DNA from: a virus
DNA: 64,000 nucleotides
Reading direction: 5' to 3' (one strand)
Virus record (IMG/VR): IMGVR_UViG_3300027782_000060
Location: 26,312 to 90,311 of that record
Positions 51,532 through 64,000 of this stretch are shown here, piece by piece. Within the stretch, counting starts at the first letter, position 1; every line of letters starts with the position of its first letter. The position numbers and the translations under genes are program-made. The notes under the pieces are model-generated. The model saw nothing but the letters and a program-made list of their open reading frames with translations. It ran no database searches and was not told the DNA's origin.

Positions 51532-51704
51532 TTGAAGACCCGTTTGTCATAAATTCCGCCAGACTAGCGGAATTATGGCATGTCAATCCGCTCGAATTAC
51601 TTAACACCACAGAAGACGAATGGCTACTACTGATGGCGTGTGCTAAAGTTATAGAGAACGACCGCGATAGGCAAGACCGCGAGGCTAAACGTAATAAACC
51701 CTAG
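51468..51704 (+). CDS. -1 frame extension of the tail assembly chaperone (gpGT-like)
   Basis: The -1 frame is open from 51468 (after TGA 51465-51467) to TAG 51702-51704. It has no usable start codon in its first part, so it must be reached by frameshifting within the 64-base overlap. Its product is protein-like: ERVFDELVEDPFVINSARLA, ELWHVNPLELLN, EDEWLLLMACAKVIENDRDR. The exact slip site is unclear: CCC-TAC-GAA-AGG and GAAAGGG are candidates, neither a classic heptamer. Frameshifted chaperone pairs are general in tailed phages. Confidence 0.72.
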   Translation, partial: CCRILRHCRDRGPYERVFDELVEDPFVINSARLAELWHVNPLELLNTTEDEWLLLMACAKVIENDRDRQDREAKRNKP

Positions 51705-51730
51705 TCTTTTATTGTGTAAGGATATCCAAG

Positions 51731-54700
51731 ATGGCTACTAACAACCTTTTGGTAAGAATCATAACAAAGGGTGAACAAAAGTTAGATAATGTTGGCCACA
51801 AAATGGACAAACTGTCTGCAAAGGCAGCCCTATACGGGAAACAGACAACTCACGCTCTTGACCAAAATAATATTAAGTGGAAAAAACACTTTGACTCCGT
51901 TGATAAAATGGTTGTCGGAACCGGTAAGGCAATCGGAAAATTTGTCAGCATGAGCGCAAAGTTGGCCACCGTCCAAGTCGCTGCCCTTGGTGCGGCGATG
52001 ATGGCGGTACATGGAGCGTTCGTTCTTGGAAATATGTCCATGAAAGCCTTCCAATGGGTCGCTAAAGGTGCTGCAGGAGCAGCCCTCGCAGTGGGTGTTG
52101 CAATATCTACCGCAGCAGCAGCGATGCGAGAGCAGCAACAATCAATGTTCGCTTTTCAGGGTGGGAAAAACTACCAGCAAGTCTCCGTGACTATGCGTTC
52201 ACTCATGAATGACACCAATCTGGCTGCTGCTGGCGCAGAGGCCCTCCAGGGGGCTTTTGCGTCCATTTCCAAGACCAGTACGTTCACCGCAGCATCACAG
52301 AACTTACTTAAGGGCCTTGGTGACTTTGCCGCCGCCGGGCAACCGCTAGAACAGGGCATGAAGGCTGCTGGCGACCTCGTAGCGGCCCTACAGGACCCCA
52401 AAGCATCATTCTCGAAGGTCACCGAAGCAGCAAAAGCCATGGGACCACAGATGACCAAGGCATTGGAGACAGCAAAGAAAAAGGGCATCGACACAGTAGA
52501 GGAATTAAAAGCCGCGATTAACAGTGGCGAACTGGCATCAATGGGTGGTGTGAGTGGTCAATTGGCTGCAGTTAACGATACGTTGCTTAATCGATTCAAG
52601 GCATCTTTCGCCTCAATTAAAACAATGTTCGCTGACATAGGTGGACCATTCCTTAAGCCAGCAAAAGAAACTTTGGACAAACTTGTAAGTATATTTAAAC
52701 GCACAGTTATTCAACTGAGCGGTGATATTACTGCCTTCGGGGGGAATCAAGGTTTATTTGACAAGATTGTTTCAATGGTCGACAGAGCCGCTCAATTTTT
52801 TGTTAATTTTGTTCACAAATGGGGGCCACAATCTGAAGGAATATTCAGCAGAATGGGTGGTTGGTGGGGCAAATTCAGAGATGGCTGGGATATGGTCATA
52901 GATAAATTGCGACCATTGATTGATGGTGCAAGAGTTCTGGAGCAAGCGATTGGCAATATATTCCGCCCACTCGGAACAATGTTTAAAGATGGTTTCGGCA
53001 ACATGAATGACTTAATAGTAAAAAATAAAGATGACTTCCTGCAGTTCGGTACTGCAATTGGAAATTTCATTACCGTATTTATGAAGTACGCAGGAAGTGT
53101 TCGTGAAACTTTTGTAGACGCATTGCCGTTTATAAATAAAATCATTGATGGTGTCACGAGAATATTTGACATTTTTACATCGCTGATTGGCGGCATAAAA
53201 GGCATGTTCGGTGGTAGTGGGTTTGGTTCATTTGCCGTAATTGCTGGCCTAATGGGTGCAAAACGAAGCATGACCAAACACATCGGCGGCGTCATGCCCT
53301 CAACAAAATTGATGACAGTCAAGGCAGATAATGTCACGGTCACCGGTTTTACGCCTAAAGGACAGGCCACTTCTGGTGGCCAGACTGCACTGCAGCAACA
53401 GCGAGCAGCGAACAAGGCTCGCAGACAAGCAGCAATGGGACAAAATGCTGTTGGTGGCGTAGGTGGAGTTCCGGGTGCTGCGGGAGTAACATCCGCAGGC
53501 GGACTCCTAGGCCCCAATGGTATGCCAATTACTAGTGCTGGTATGGCATCGGCCCGTTCTAAACAATTAAATAGCATTGGTCGAGCAACACAAGGAATGA
53601 CATCCGAGCAGAAACTCGCAGCACATGCCGCACGCTCTGAGGAAAAACGCGTATCGCGTGCCTTCGGTGGTGCGGGCGGCGCTGCAAGTAAGCAATTAAT
53701 CTCGTACGACGAATACAAAAAACTCCCATATCTTGAGCGCGCAGTTCCTGGTAGTCCAATACCACAACGTGTCAAGAACAATTGGCTCAATAGAGCCACC
53801 ATTGCTACGCCTCAAAATGTTGGCGCTCCTGGTGGCTATGGAACTGGAACACTCAAGGATAGACTCAGTCAAAAGACCAATATGTTCCGTCAAGCACGCG
53901 AAACGGTCACCTATAAGCGAATTTTTGGTGGCGAACACGGCAAGGTTGGCGAGGCTGGCTACAAGAACTTCAAAGGCATAAATAACAAAGCAAGTACGGC
54001 GATGGGTGCATCTGCGGCACTTGGTTTGTTATCTAGCGTGGCCCCCGAAGCAGCACAAGGCGCCATCGCCCTTGGTAGTGCTATATCAATGGTCAACCCT
54101 GTTGCAGGTCTGGCGGTTGGTTTAATTGGTGGTGCCATTACTGGATTTATTGGCGCTGCCAAGAAACGTAAAAAAGAAGCAATTGCAAGCGCTAAAGCAG
54201 TTGCTGAAGACGTCATGAAAGACACCATTGGTGGCATGGTCGACGCCCTGGGCAGACTAAAGCGTGGTGGCGAATTCACTGAAGCGAAGCGTCGTCAGGC
54301 CATGAGTGTGACGGCAGATAAAATGAAACAGAGTGTTTTTGATGCGCAGGCTGGCAGTCGTGCCAGGGCTGCAGCAATGAGTAAATTGGGAGTAGCGGAA
54401 GACAAATCAGGCAAGAAGAGCATGATTGGCGATGGAGAAGGGGGCGGCGCTAGTTTTCAGATAATGAACGCAGCCAGGGCTGGAACCAACGCACAAAAGG
54501 ACTTGCTTGATGTGATGTACAAGGCAAAGAGTGGATTTGCCAAAGACATGACAGAAGAAGAATACAAAAAGGCAAAGGGGAATATTAAAGAGTTTTTCAA
54601 AACATTAGAAGAGACTACTCAACGTAACTCAGATGCATTTACATTTATTCAAGATACATCAATCAAGAAAGTTGATAGATTCTCAAAGATTTTTGGTGTG

Positions 54701-56017
54701 TCGACAGACAAAATTAATGAAATGGCAGATGCGGTGGGTGTTGACCTATATGACGCAACTGCCAAGTCGATTGACCAAATCAAAAAACTATCCGAAGCAA
54801 TGATTGATACGCGTCGTGAGATGATGGCCTCTGCGTCAAATCGCCTTGGAGAAACATCACAAAAATATTTTACTAGTAAAATCGACTCCATAGAAGCAGA
54901 AAAACAATTAGACGTCAATGCCTTCGGATTACGAGATAAATTCAATGCTGGCGGACTAGGTCAACAAGACGTATTGCAGTTCCTGCAAGACCAATCCACT
55001 GCGCTCACTACGTTCTATGGTGGCGACCAAATTAAAGCCACTGCAGAATTTGAAAAAATGTTTGGTAAAGGCGGCACGGCATTTTCTCAAGTTGGTGGCG
55101 CTCTTGAGGGCCTCGAACCGGTACTCAACATGCTGGCCACAACAAAGGACGGCAATCAACTGCAAGGCTTTATCGGAGAAAACAGTCGTGGAGCCTTGTC
55201 CGACCTTACTCAGATGGTTACATCAAATCTAGGAAAGTCTGGGCAGGGGTTGGTGGGCGGCGACACAGCAGGGCTGTCAGGTTTCTTAGCAGGTACTACG
55301 GACACTCAGCGAATGGCGATAGAAAACGCTTCTGCGCGAGATATGACGGACCCCAAAAATGTAGATGCACTGAAGAGCGTAATAGCGTCAATAGCAACTG
55401 CAAATGGGGATGCGTTCCGATTGAAGATAGAAGCAATCGCTGACCCGATGGCGGACGCAGCAACGACTTTGGCCGGTGCCTCTGAAGCCTTCAAGGCGTC
55501 TGTTGATTTATTAATTGAAGCAATCGGCAAGGGCGGCGATACACGAACACCTCGCGGGCGTATTGGTGACTCAACAATGAGTAACCTCGGCAATACATTG
55601 AGTTCACATAATTCCGTCAATTCACGCCTCGCAGGCAAGAGGAGTATTACCTCGTCTTACAGAAACTACGCTCTTGGTTCATTGAAGTCCGACCACGTAA
55701 CGGGTAGGGCGCTGGATATTACCGGACAAAACCTCGTCTCTTATAGAGACTCGACAAATAGTTCTGGTGGTTTTGCTGAATTCCACGGTGCCGGAGATAC
55801 GCGACATTTGCACGTTGTCCCACCACAGGGTGGAAATGCTATTGGCGATTCGTACACAGCCGTTGGTGCTGCTGGTTCACAAGGAGATTCATCCGGCCTC
55901 GGGAACACGACCAATAATTATTCGTTTAATATCAGTGGCACGAATGCCGAAGATATTGCAAATGTAGTCATGAGAAAAATTGCCGCAACGGGTAAAAGTA
56001 ACGCGGAGAGACGCTAA
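51731..56017 (+). CDS. Tape measure protein with C-terminal M15-like peptidase
   Basis: 1428 residues, setting tail length. N-terminal helices (NVGHKMDKLSAKAALYGKQ) and several hydrophobic Ala/Gly-rich stretches (about 75-140, 750-820) are typical. About residues 540-640 are Gly/Ala/Gln-rich and disordered. The end (about 1280-1370) contains SDHVTGRALDITG and HLHVVPP, the zinc-ligand pattern S-x-H-x6-D ... H-x-H of M15 peptidases (VanY/L-Ala-D-Glu type), suggesting local cell-wall digestion during DNA entry. The final NNYSFNISGTNAEDIANVVMRKIA is a short beta-helix cap common in such proteins. Confidence 0.92.
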   Translation: MATNNLLVRIITKGEQKLDNVGHKMDKLSAKAALYGKQTTHALDQNNIKWKKHFDSVDKMVVGTGKAIGKFVSMSAKLATVQVAALGAAMMAVHGAFVLGNMSMKAFQWVAKGAAGAALAVGVAISTAAAAMREQQQSMFAFQGGKNYQQVSVTMRSLMNDTNLAAAGAEALQGAFASISKTSTFTAASQNLLKGLGDFAAAGQPLEQGMKAAGDLVAALQDPKASFSKVTEAAKAMGPQMTKALETAKKKGIDTVEELKAAINSGELASMGGVSGQLAAVNDTLLNRFKASFASIKTMFADIGGPFLKPAKETLDKLVSIFKRTVIQLSGDITAFGGNQGLFDKIVSMVDRAAQFFVNFVHKWGPQSEGIFSRMGGWWGKFRDGWDMVIDKLRPLIDGARVLEQAIGNIFRPLGTMFKDGFGNMNDLIVKNKDDFLQFGTAIGNFITVFMKYAGSVRETFVDALPFINKIIDGVTRIFDIFTSLIGGIKGMFGGSGFGSFAVIAGLMGAKRSMTKHIGGVMPSTKLMTVKADNVTVTGFTPKGQATSGGQTALQQQRAANKARRQAAMGQNAVGGVGGVPGAAGVTSAGGLLGPNGMPITSAGMASARSKQLNSIGRATQGMTSEQKLAAHAARSEEKRVSRAFGGAGGAASKQLISYDEYKKLPYLERAVPGSPIPQRVKNNWLNRATIATPQNVGAPGGYGTGTLKDRLSQKTNMFRQARETVTYKRIFGGEHGKVGEAGYKNFKGINNKASTAMGASAALGLLSSVAPEAAQGAIALGSAISMVNPVAGLAVGLIGGAITGFIGAAKKRKKEAIASAKAVAEDVMKDTIGGMVDALGRLKRGGEFTEAKRRQAMSVTADKMKQSVFDAQAGSRARAAAMSKLGVAEDKSGKKSMIGDGEGGGASFQIMNAARAGTNAQKDLLDVMYKAKSGFAKDMTEEEYKKAKGNIKEFFKTLEETTQRNSDAFTFIQDTSIKKVDRFSKIFGVSTDKINEMADAVGVDLYDATAKSIDQIKKLSEAMIDTRREMMASASNRLGETSQKYFTSKIDSIEAEKQLDVNAFGLRDKFNAGGLGQQDVLQFLQDQSTALTTFYGGDQIKATAEFEKMFGKGGTAFSQVGGALEGLEPVLNMLATTKDGNQLQGFIGENSRGALSDLTQMVTSNLGKSGQGLVGGDTAGLSGFLAGTTDTQRMAIENASARDMTDPKNVDALKSVIASIATANGDAFRLKIEAIADPMADAATTLAGASEAFKASVDLLIEAIGKGGDTRTPRGRIGDSTMSNLGNTLSSHNSVNSRLAGKRSITSSYRNYALGSLKSDHVTGRALDITGQNLVSYRDSTNSSGGFAEFHGAGDTRHLHVVPPQGGNAIGDSYTAVGAAGSQGDSSGLGNTTNNYSFNISGTNAEDIANVVMRKIAATGKSNAERR

Positions 56018-57420
56018 TGCTTGAGGATGGACTTTCTGGCGGTCGGGTAACCACTTCAACGGAGTGGCCTATGTATTTTATTGAAAAACTAGACCCGTGG
56101 AGTCCACGTGCAGCAATTGATGGCTACAAAACTACGGATAGGCAGGGGGATACGAACGAGGCAACTAAAACAAAATGGGTAAAAACTGGAAGCGTTGGTC
56201 TAGTTAAGGGACCGGGCAATCATATGTCCAATCTGTATGCGTGTTCGTTATGGAAATTGCTTGACCCAACCAATAACGGCGCAATAGGCGCAGGAGATTA
56301 TAATTTTTATCTACGTATTTCCACATATCCAGATTCTGGCTCGGCGAAGAGTAATCAACTTTTCCGTAAATACAATGCGGTTAAGGATAACAACTATCCT
56401 GTTATTAGCCTTACAAGATATAGAGAACTAAAAACTCGACGCGATGCAAGTTTTCAGCAGGGTGGCACTAGTAGTGCGGCGAGCGGCCCTACGAATGGAC
56501 GCAACTTCAATGCGGATACATTGGCTCGGGACGTGAGTGGCAACTACGTTAATCCTGGAGACGCCTACTACGCGTCCATAAATAACCAAACAGGAACAGG
56601 GAATGGTGGGGGCGGAGGTGGAGGTGGGACTGGAAACGGAACAAACGACACAGACACATCTACGGCATACGAGATGGATTCGGCAGTACGATTGGTTGTC
56701 AGGATGCCAATTGGTTATGCTGGTGTCGCAACTTCAAAATCGACCAAGCCAGGTTTTGTACAAACATGGTTAAATCCTAATGGAAATACATACACGGATG
56801 AATTTTTATTCCGTTATATTCCACAAAATATCAAATATGATGGTCTTGCTAGTGAATGGGTAGAAATACCTCGTGCCGAAAATCTGCCGTTTATAGATTG
56901 GGCTAGATGGCCATTAATGAAAGTTAGCATGAGTTTCATTATTGCTTCGGACCGAGTTGAGACTGGTGGTGCGATTGTCCCAGACGGTATGAGTATTGCA
57001 GTAGAACCACAGATTCAGAAATTGAGACAAATGGCTCAACGTAAAGTTCCGATTACATTCATTAACATGGATGAACTTTTGACAATACAATTACGGCGTG
57101 GCAAAGACCTTGGACGTGGGCTAGAGTTTGTGATAAATGATATGAGTGTGACGGCCACACGACGTGCTACGGATTTTACGACTGGGACTGCAAGCACCCC
57201 ATCGGGGATATCTGTGGCACAAATTGAGATGACATTTACCGAGGTCCCAGTTGAACGCGTTTCTGTCGTTTATCTTGCGCCGATTGGGGCCCCACCGCTT
57301 CCTGTCCCCAAGACCACTACGGCGGGTGGAGGACCCGTAGAATATGCCAGACTTTCACTTGTTGCTACTGGTGGCCCCAATAGAACGACTGCAGTATATA
57401 CGGACGCTTCGGCGACATAA
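56017..57420 (+). CDS. Baseplate/tail-tip protein
   Basis: 467 residues, overlapping the tape measure end by one base. The N-terminal third contains WVKTGSVGLVKGPGNHMSNLYACSLWKLLDP. A Gly-rich linker (GNGGGGGGGGTGNGTN) lies near 200. The C-terminal half has YIPQNIKYDGLASEWVEIPRAENLPFIDWARWPLMKVSMSFIIA, then EPQIQKLRQMAQRKVPITFIN and DMSVTATRRA ... EMTFTEVPVERV. This layout matches LysM-region baseplate proteins following tape measures in actinobacterial and other myoviruses. The exact equivalent is uncertain. Confidence 0.75.
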   Translation: MLEDGLSGGRVTTSTEWPMYFIEKLDPWSPRAAIDGYKTTDRQGDTNEATKTKWVKTGSVGLVKGPGNHMSNLYACSLWKLLDPTNNGAIGAGDYNFYLRISTYPDSGSAKSNQLFRKYNAVKDNNYPVISLTRYRELKTRRDASFQQGGTSSAASGPTNGRNFNADTLARDVSGNYVNPGDAYYASINNQTGTGNGGGGGGGGTGNGTNDTDTSTAYEMDSAVRLVVRMPIGYAGVATSKSTKPGFVQTWLNPNGNTYTDEFLFRYIPQNIKYDGLASEWVEIPRAENLPFIDWARWPLMKVSMSFIIASDRVETGGAIVPDGMSIAVEPQIQKLRQMAQRKVPITFINMDELLTIQLRRGKDLGRGLEFVINDMSVTATRRATDFTTGTASTPSGISVAQIEMTFTEVPVERVSVVYLAPIGAPPLPVPKTTTAGGGPVEYARLSLVATGGPNRTTAVYTDASAT

Positions 57421-57422
57421 AA

Positions 57423-58709
57423 ATGACAGCAGAATTCAAAATAGTCGAAAGGCAAACTGGGAAAGAATATGAACTCACTGGTTCACAGGACCAAGATTTT
57501 GTTATTTCATGGTTGAATATAAGTGATGAACTCGCATTCCCCATAGCGGAATCGCTCATATCAATAAACGTGAGTTATTCAATGGATTTGTGTCCGCAAA
57601 TTTCAATCCAGTTATTTGACCCCGAGTTCCGAATGCTCAAAAGTAACTATTTTAATATCGGTCAAAATATTTTATTCAAAAGTTCTACGCCAGAAATATA
57701 TGAAAATTTTGGTCAAGATGTGCCGGTTGGTCCTACAGGGCAAATATCCGACCATCCATCTGGCCCTACTTTTGCTCTTGATAAAGTTGCTGAAGAAAAG
57801 ACCAAATACATTGGTTGGGTTACTCAAGTATATGAAGTTGCTTCGGTGAGTATTGCCCCTGGCTCTGGTGCATCACCAGCAATAACCGTAGAGGCAAGAA
57901 CCAAGGCAATTCAGCAAATGAAACGAGACAAAAAGCCCAGTAGCATAAAAGGGGAGGGGCATGTTTATGTGTCTCAAGCCGCAGCAGAATATAATTTAAA
58001 ATCTTTCGTTCAAAAAACATCAAAAAGTAAACAAATAAGCAAGGGTGGAACAGACAAGCAGGCCGATTCGCTATGGGACGTACTCAGTAGCCTTGCCTCA
58101 TCTGCAAAGTTTTCCCTATTTGAGGCCAATGGGACATTGTTTTTTACTTCCAATCAATACATATATGGGCTATGGGGGCCGGAATATAATCCCAGTGCTG
58201 ATATTTTTAACCCAAAGACAAATGTTTTTGATATGAAGGCAATGAATTATTGGTATGTGCACTGGCCCGCCATACCGCAAGATTGGTATCCAACGCAGAA
58301 GAAAATAGATTTTTACGAATCGTACAATGCAACTATACCTGGGTCGCTTCCTGGTTCTCCGAGGTGGTTGTTCGATGCCGATACGGGTGATATTTTTTCC
58401 GCTGTAAAGTATCCCGAAGCACTAATACCTTTGTCAATGCCAACTTTCAGAAGGTCCGACAATGACATTTACGAAGTAGAAGGTTCTTTAACTCTGGATA
58501 GAACAAATGGGATTTTTCTCCGCCCTGGTATGACGATATACGTTGATGGCATACCGACTTTTAACGATTATTATTTGATTACAGAAGTCTCGTATCCACA
58601 CATGTCCACGGACCCCGTGCAAATAACATTCAGAAAGCCAGAAAGAGAAGCAAAGTACATTACTCAAATTCCAGTAGGCGAAGCCGCAAACACGAACGTA
58701 TTGCTTTAA
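57423..58709 (+). CDS. Baseplate hub protein (gpD/gp27-like)
   Basis: 428 residues. [28 protein letters not shown] at the N-terminus, [30 protein letters not shown], then [30 protein letters not shown], and the C-terminal beta domain [42 protein letters not shown]. This is the organisation of hub proteins that cap the tube and hold the spike. The next gene begins 1 base later and starts with an OB fold, fitting a hub-spike pair. Confidence 0.82.
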   Translation: MTAEFKIVERQTGKEYELTGSQDQDFVISWLNISDELAFPIAESLISINVSYSMDLCPQISIQLFDPEFRMLKSNYFNIGQNILFKSSTPEIYENFGQDVPVGPTGQISDHPSGPTFALDKVAEEKTKYIGWVTQVYEVASVSIAPGSGASPAITVEARTKAIQQMKRDKKPSSIKGEGHVYVSQAAAEYNLKSFVQKTSKSKQISKGGTDKQADSLWDVLSSLASSAKFSLFEANGTLFFTSNQYIYGLWGPEYNPSADIFNPKTNVFDMKAMNYWYVHWPAIPQDWYPTQKKIDFYESYNATIPGSLPGSPRWLFDADTGDIFSAVKYPEALIPLSMPTFRRSDNDIYEVEGSLTLDRTNGIFLRPGMTIYVDGIPTFNDYYLITEVSYPHMSTDPVQITFRKPEREAKYITQIPVGEAANTNVLL

Positions 58710-58710
58710 A

Positions 58711-61526
<2,816 letters not shown>

Positions 61527-61527
<1 letters not shown>

Positions 61528-63305
61528 TGGCTATTGATTTTCCTAACTCCCCAGTAGATAACGACACCTATACGTTTGGTGACAAGACATGGATTTACGC
61601 AGACGGTAAATGGACTATCGCTTTTACGAGCACTATGACTCTGGCGAGTCTTAACGTTACTGGCGATATCACTGTTGACACAACAACACTCAAGGTCGAC
61701 TCATCCACCGACCGTGTTGGAATTGGTACTGCCTCACCGACCGAGACGCTGGATGTTCGTGGAAATATCTACACAACCGGAAGTGTTATTTTTGAAGGTA
61801 CCGACAATCTTCACGAAACAACATTAACTGTTACTGACCCCACAGCCGATAGAACAATTACTTTACCCAATAACACGGGCACGGTAGCCCTTCTTGGCGA
61901 TACGACATACGTTGGAACAACCGCAATTACGCTAAATCGTTCATCTGCAAATCTTGGCTTAACTGGCATTACTAGTATCTCAATGCCCGGCTCCACTAGC
62001 GGAACTTTAGTTATTCAACCAACCGCAATAACTGGCTCCGTGACTGTGACTTTCCCTGCAACTACGGGAACGGTTATTACTACTGGCGATACTGGCACGG
62101 TAACAAATACGATGCTTGCTGGCTCTATCGCAAACTCAAAAACAACTGCTACAAGTGCTAATACATTCAGTGCGATTGTTGCTCGTGATGGTTCGGGAAA
62201 CTTCACGGCAGGTACTATTACTGCTGCGCTGACGGGCAACGCTTCTACGGCAACTAATCTTTCTACTGATAGAGCCAACTGGAGTACCAACGGAACAATC
62301 TCTGCCACTGTTGGTCAACTTGCGTGGAAAAACTATGGAAATAGTCATACAATATTTGATGCCTCTCAGTCAACTTCTCCTTCGGGTGGTGCAGTAAATA
62401 ATACTAATGCTGCGATTGCTTGGACGAGCACATATCCAACTCTTATGGGCTGGAATGGTACCTATACTTATGGTGTTCGTGTTGACAGTGCGAGAACTTC
62501 CGATAACACTACTGGCAACGCTGCTACTGCAACTTCTGCCACTTCTGCCACTACTGCTACGAATCAGAGTGGGGGAACAGTTTCTGCCACATCAATAACG
62601 TCCAGTGGAACTATATATTCTACTAGGGAAGTCACTACTGACTACACAACCACCAACATTAGAGCGGGCAGTGGGGGCTCTGCTGTATCGATTGCTCTGC
62701 ATGCTTCTGGTATTGCCCCACAATTCCGTGTAGGTGCTTCCGTTGACAACGTATATTTGCGAAACTATAATGACAGTGCATATTCAAATTTTTATGCAAT
62801 TATTGTAAACACGTCATCACGTTCATTAAAACAAGACATTAGTAATTGGCCTGTAAAACCACAATCTGCGGGTTCGGCAGTAAATGGTTTAGAACTTATT
62901 AACAGTCTTGATATTGTTAAACAACTACGACCAGTCACCTATAAGTGGATTCACGACGATTATATGGCTCAGTTGCCAATAACGGAGACACGCGTAAAGG
63001 CGTTGGAACGTTTGAATAGCGCAAGGCAGAATGCAGGTATTGACCCCTGGTTTGGTGAAGACCTCATTCATAAATGTGGCAGAGATTGCCAGGGCTCAAT
63101 AGAGAGTCCGTGTCCTCGTTACTTAGACTGGGATAAGGGTCAGATTGGATTTATTGCCGAAGAAGTGGCAGAAGTAGTGCCGCAAGCAGGGCGCATAGAT
63201 GCTGAAGGAAACTTCAGTGGTCTTGATGGGTTGTCAATGTCCGCTATCGCGATTGCGGCAATCAAAGAACTTGAAGTAAGAGTTGCAGCATTGGAGAACA
63301 GATGA
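61527..63305 (+). CDS. Tail fibre with C-terminal S74 intramolecular chaperone
   Basis: 592 residues, overlapping the previous gene by one base. N-terminus FPNSPVDNDTYTFGDKTWIYADGKW is a typical fibre attachment start. The middle is Thr/Ala/Ser-rich beta structure (SNTFSAIVARDGSGNFTAGTITAALTGNAS). The C-terminal 160 residues are an S74 chaperone: SSRSLKQDI with the Ser-Lys dyad near 429-433, LRPVTYKW, GQIGFIAEEVAEVVPQ and SMSAIAIAAIKELEVRVAALE. It trimerises the fibre and cuts itself off. An insert with KCGRDCQGSIESPCPRYLD, Cys-rich, lies within the chaperone and is unusual. Confidence 0.93.
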
Positions 63306-63526
63306 CGCTAGGAGAATTGACCACGGCAGTAGCAGAGTGCGCACTGACGGTTATCCCCGAAGTTGGGGAATATTCGGAGCCACTTCAATGCTCAGAACTG
63401 GACGTAGCGGAGATTGTCTTAAAACTTGAATTAAGGTTTGGCATAGACATCCCTGATGAAACTTTGCTAACATCCATATCGATTGACGAACTAGTCAATT
63501 TAATAAGCACAGAAATTGGAGAATAA
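63302..63526 (+). CDS. Acyl-carrier-like protein lacking the attachment serine
   Basis: 74 residues, overlapping the fibre gene by 4 bases. Acidic four-helix pattern: LTTAVAECALTVIPEVGE, then CSELDVAEIVLKLELRFGIDIPDETL and SIDELVNLISTEIG, which aligns with acyl carrier proteins around DSLDxVELVMxLEEEFxIEIPDE. At the place of the phosphopantetheine serine (D-S-L-D) this protein reads S-E-L-D, so the serine is Glu. It may be a structural or decoy ACP fold in the fibre operon. If instead the preceding Ser were used, spacing would be one residue off. Confidence 0.75.
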   Translation: MTLGELTTAVAECALTVIPEVGEYSEPLQCSELDVAEIVLKLELRFGIDIPDETLLTSISIDELVNLISTEIGE

Positions 63527-63676
63527 ATGAGTGACGTACAGATTGATGTCAATAAGATTATTGAATCTTTGACAAACCAGATTGCAGCACAAGCGCAGCG
63601 AATTGCTGTCCTTGAGGCAACAATCGGCACAATGCGTGAAATATCAGAGAAAAGCACAACGCTAAACGCCGAATAA
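63527..63676 (+). CDS. 49-residue coiled-coil protein
   Basis: ATG 63527 immediately after the preceding stop (TAAATG); TAA at 63674-63676. A single amphipathic helix (VNKIIESLTNQIAAQAQRIAVLEATIG) with heptad spacing. Short coiled-coil proteins of this kind occur next to fibre genes. Function unknown. Confidence 0.7.
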   Translation: MSDVQIDVNKIIESLTNQIAAQAQRIAVLEATIGTMREISEKSTTLNAE

Positions 63677-63726
63677 GCCCCACGATGGTGCTTGCAGTGT
63701 AAGATTAATGTGGACTAGGAGCGCGC

Positions 63727-64000
63727 ATGGACACAATTAAACTTCCTATTGAGTACGATAATACTGGTTTCAGGAAACTTGCCGATGACTCAGATGAATA
63801 CTATAAGCAGTTATTGAGTATCACGGCACGAACTGAGCCCAGAGTACTGCCCATTACCCCACAATTTGGCGTTTTTGACCCCACCTTTAACAGTATTGAC
63901 AAGGGTCAGTTCATGATTCAGGCCTCTCGGTACGTTCCGGAAATACGCCTCCTGTCCATAGAGACAAATGAATCCAATCAGGGCGAGAGAGATGTCGCTT
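63727..64000 (+). CDS. Baseplate wedge protein, gp25/gpW-like (partial)
   Basis: ATG 63727 after TAGGAGCGCGC; open to the window end (91 codons read), so truncated. KLPIEYDNTGFRKLADDSDEYYKQLLSI, then VLPITPQFGVFDPTFNSIDKGQFMIQASRYVPEIRLLS, matches the gp25-like pattern of a conserved P.FG near the N-terminus and helix-strand body with the E-P-R/EIR motif. It is expected next in a contractile-tail baseplate operon. Confidence 0.7.
   Translation, partial: MDTIKLPIEYDNTGFRKLADDSDEYYKQLLSITARTEPRVLPITPQFGVFDPTFNSIDKGQFMIQASRYVPEIRLLSIETNESNQGERDVA

Noticed and set aside
52813-53802. Long open frame (about 330 codons) antisense to the tape measure
   Set aside because: Pro/Ala-rich composition follows from the opposite strand's codon use. 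No start signal, and the sense gene is certain.

Overview
The window is one continuous piece of a large tailed-phage genome (Caudoviricetes) with a contractile tail: it encodes a sheath, tube, tape measure and baseplate proteins. Both ends cut through genes, so it is a fragment of something larger. No integrase, repressor or dedicated lysis cassette is visible. The host is not stated by the sequence. Base composition is moderately AT-rich, ribosome binding sites are AGGAG-type, the ribonucleotide reductase is of the B12-dependent class II type, and the RelA/SpoT-like domain with its small partner resembles actinobacterial proteins as I remember them. An aquatic actinobacterial host is therefore a plausible inference, not a demonstration.

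Left third (1-28416, minus strand): a head operon read leftwards. It runs small membrane protein, portal, HK97-type prohead protease, a 3430-residue giant protein, a 598-residue acidic Cys/Met-rich protein, a 3435-residue giant protein, a 94-residue translationally coupled protein, and a third large protein cut by the window edge. The giants are mosaics of small domains: zincin HExxH, two tandem ParB-like DGHHR modules, KTSC-like, ART-like, NUDIX-like, pentapeptide repeats, a HipA/PI-kinase-like domain and a terminal RelA/SpoT-like domain. Short linkers carrying a recurrent G-M-(S/A/R)-S motif separate them. This matches the published idea of polyvalent proteins delivered with phage DNA. The most interesting site lies at the end of the protease gene: an in-frame A-AAA-AAA heptamer, a 7-nt spacer and an 8-bp stem. 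A -1 shift there enters exactly the frame of the first giant protein and would make a protease-polyprotein fusion of about 3950 residues.

Middle (28497-45839): terminase large subunit, then recombination and nucleotide genes on the plus strand: Rad52-like annealing protein, Cas4/RecB-like nuclease, HNH nuclease, RuvC-like resolvase, ParB-like protein, class II ribonucleotide reductase, and an IbrA/IbrB-like pair in which the PAPS-reductase-like member carries a 323-residue intein. A compact minus-strand cluster (36262-38059) holds six small genes, including a histone-H1-like AT-hook protein. An irregular tRNA-like gene lies at 38763-38838. Two strong hairpin terminators follow two putative decoration-protein genes.

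Right third (45873-64000, plus strand): connector, neck and tail genes in normal morphogenetic order, ending in the baseplate. They include a tail-assembly chaperone with a probable -1 frameshift extension, a tape measure with a C-terminal M15-like peptidase, an OB-fold/collagen-like fibre protein, a fibre with an S74 chaperone, an acyl-carrier-like protein that lacks the attachment serine, and the start of a gp25-like wedge protein. One beta-rich module of about 75 residues recurs in four unrelated virion proteins.
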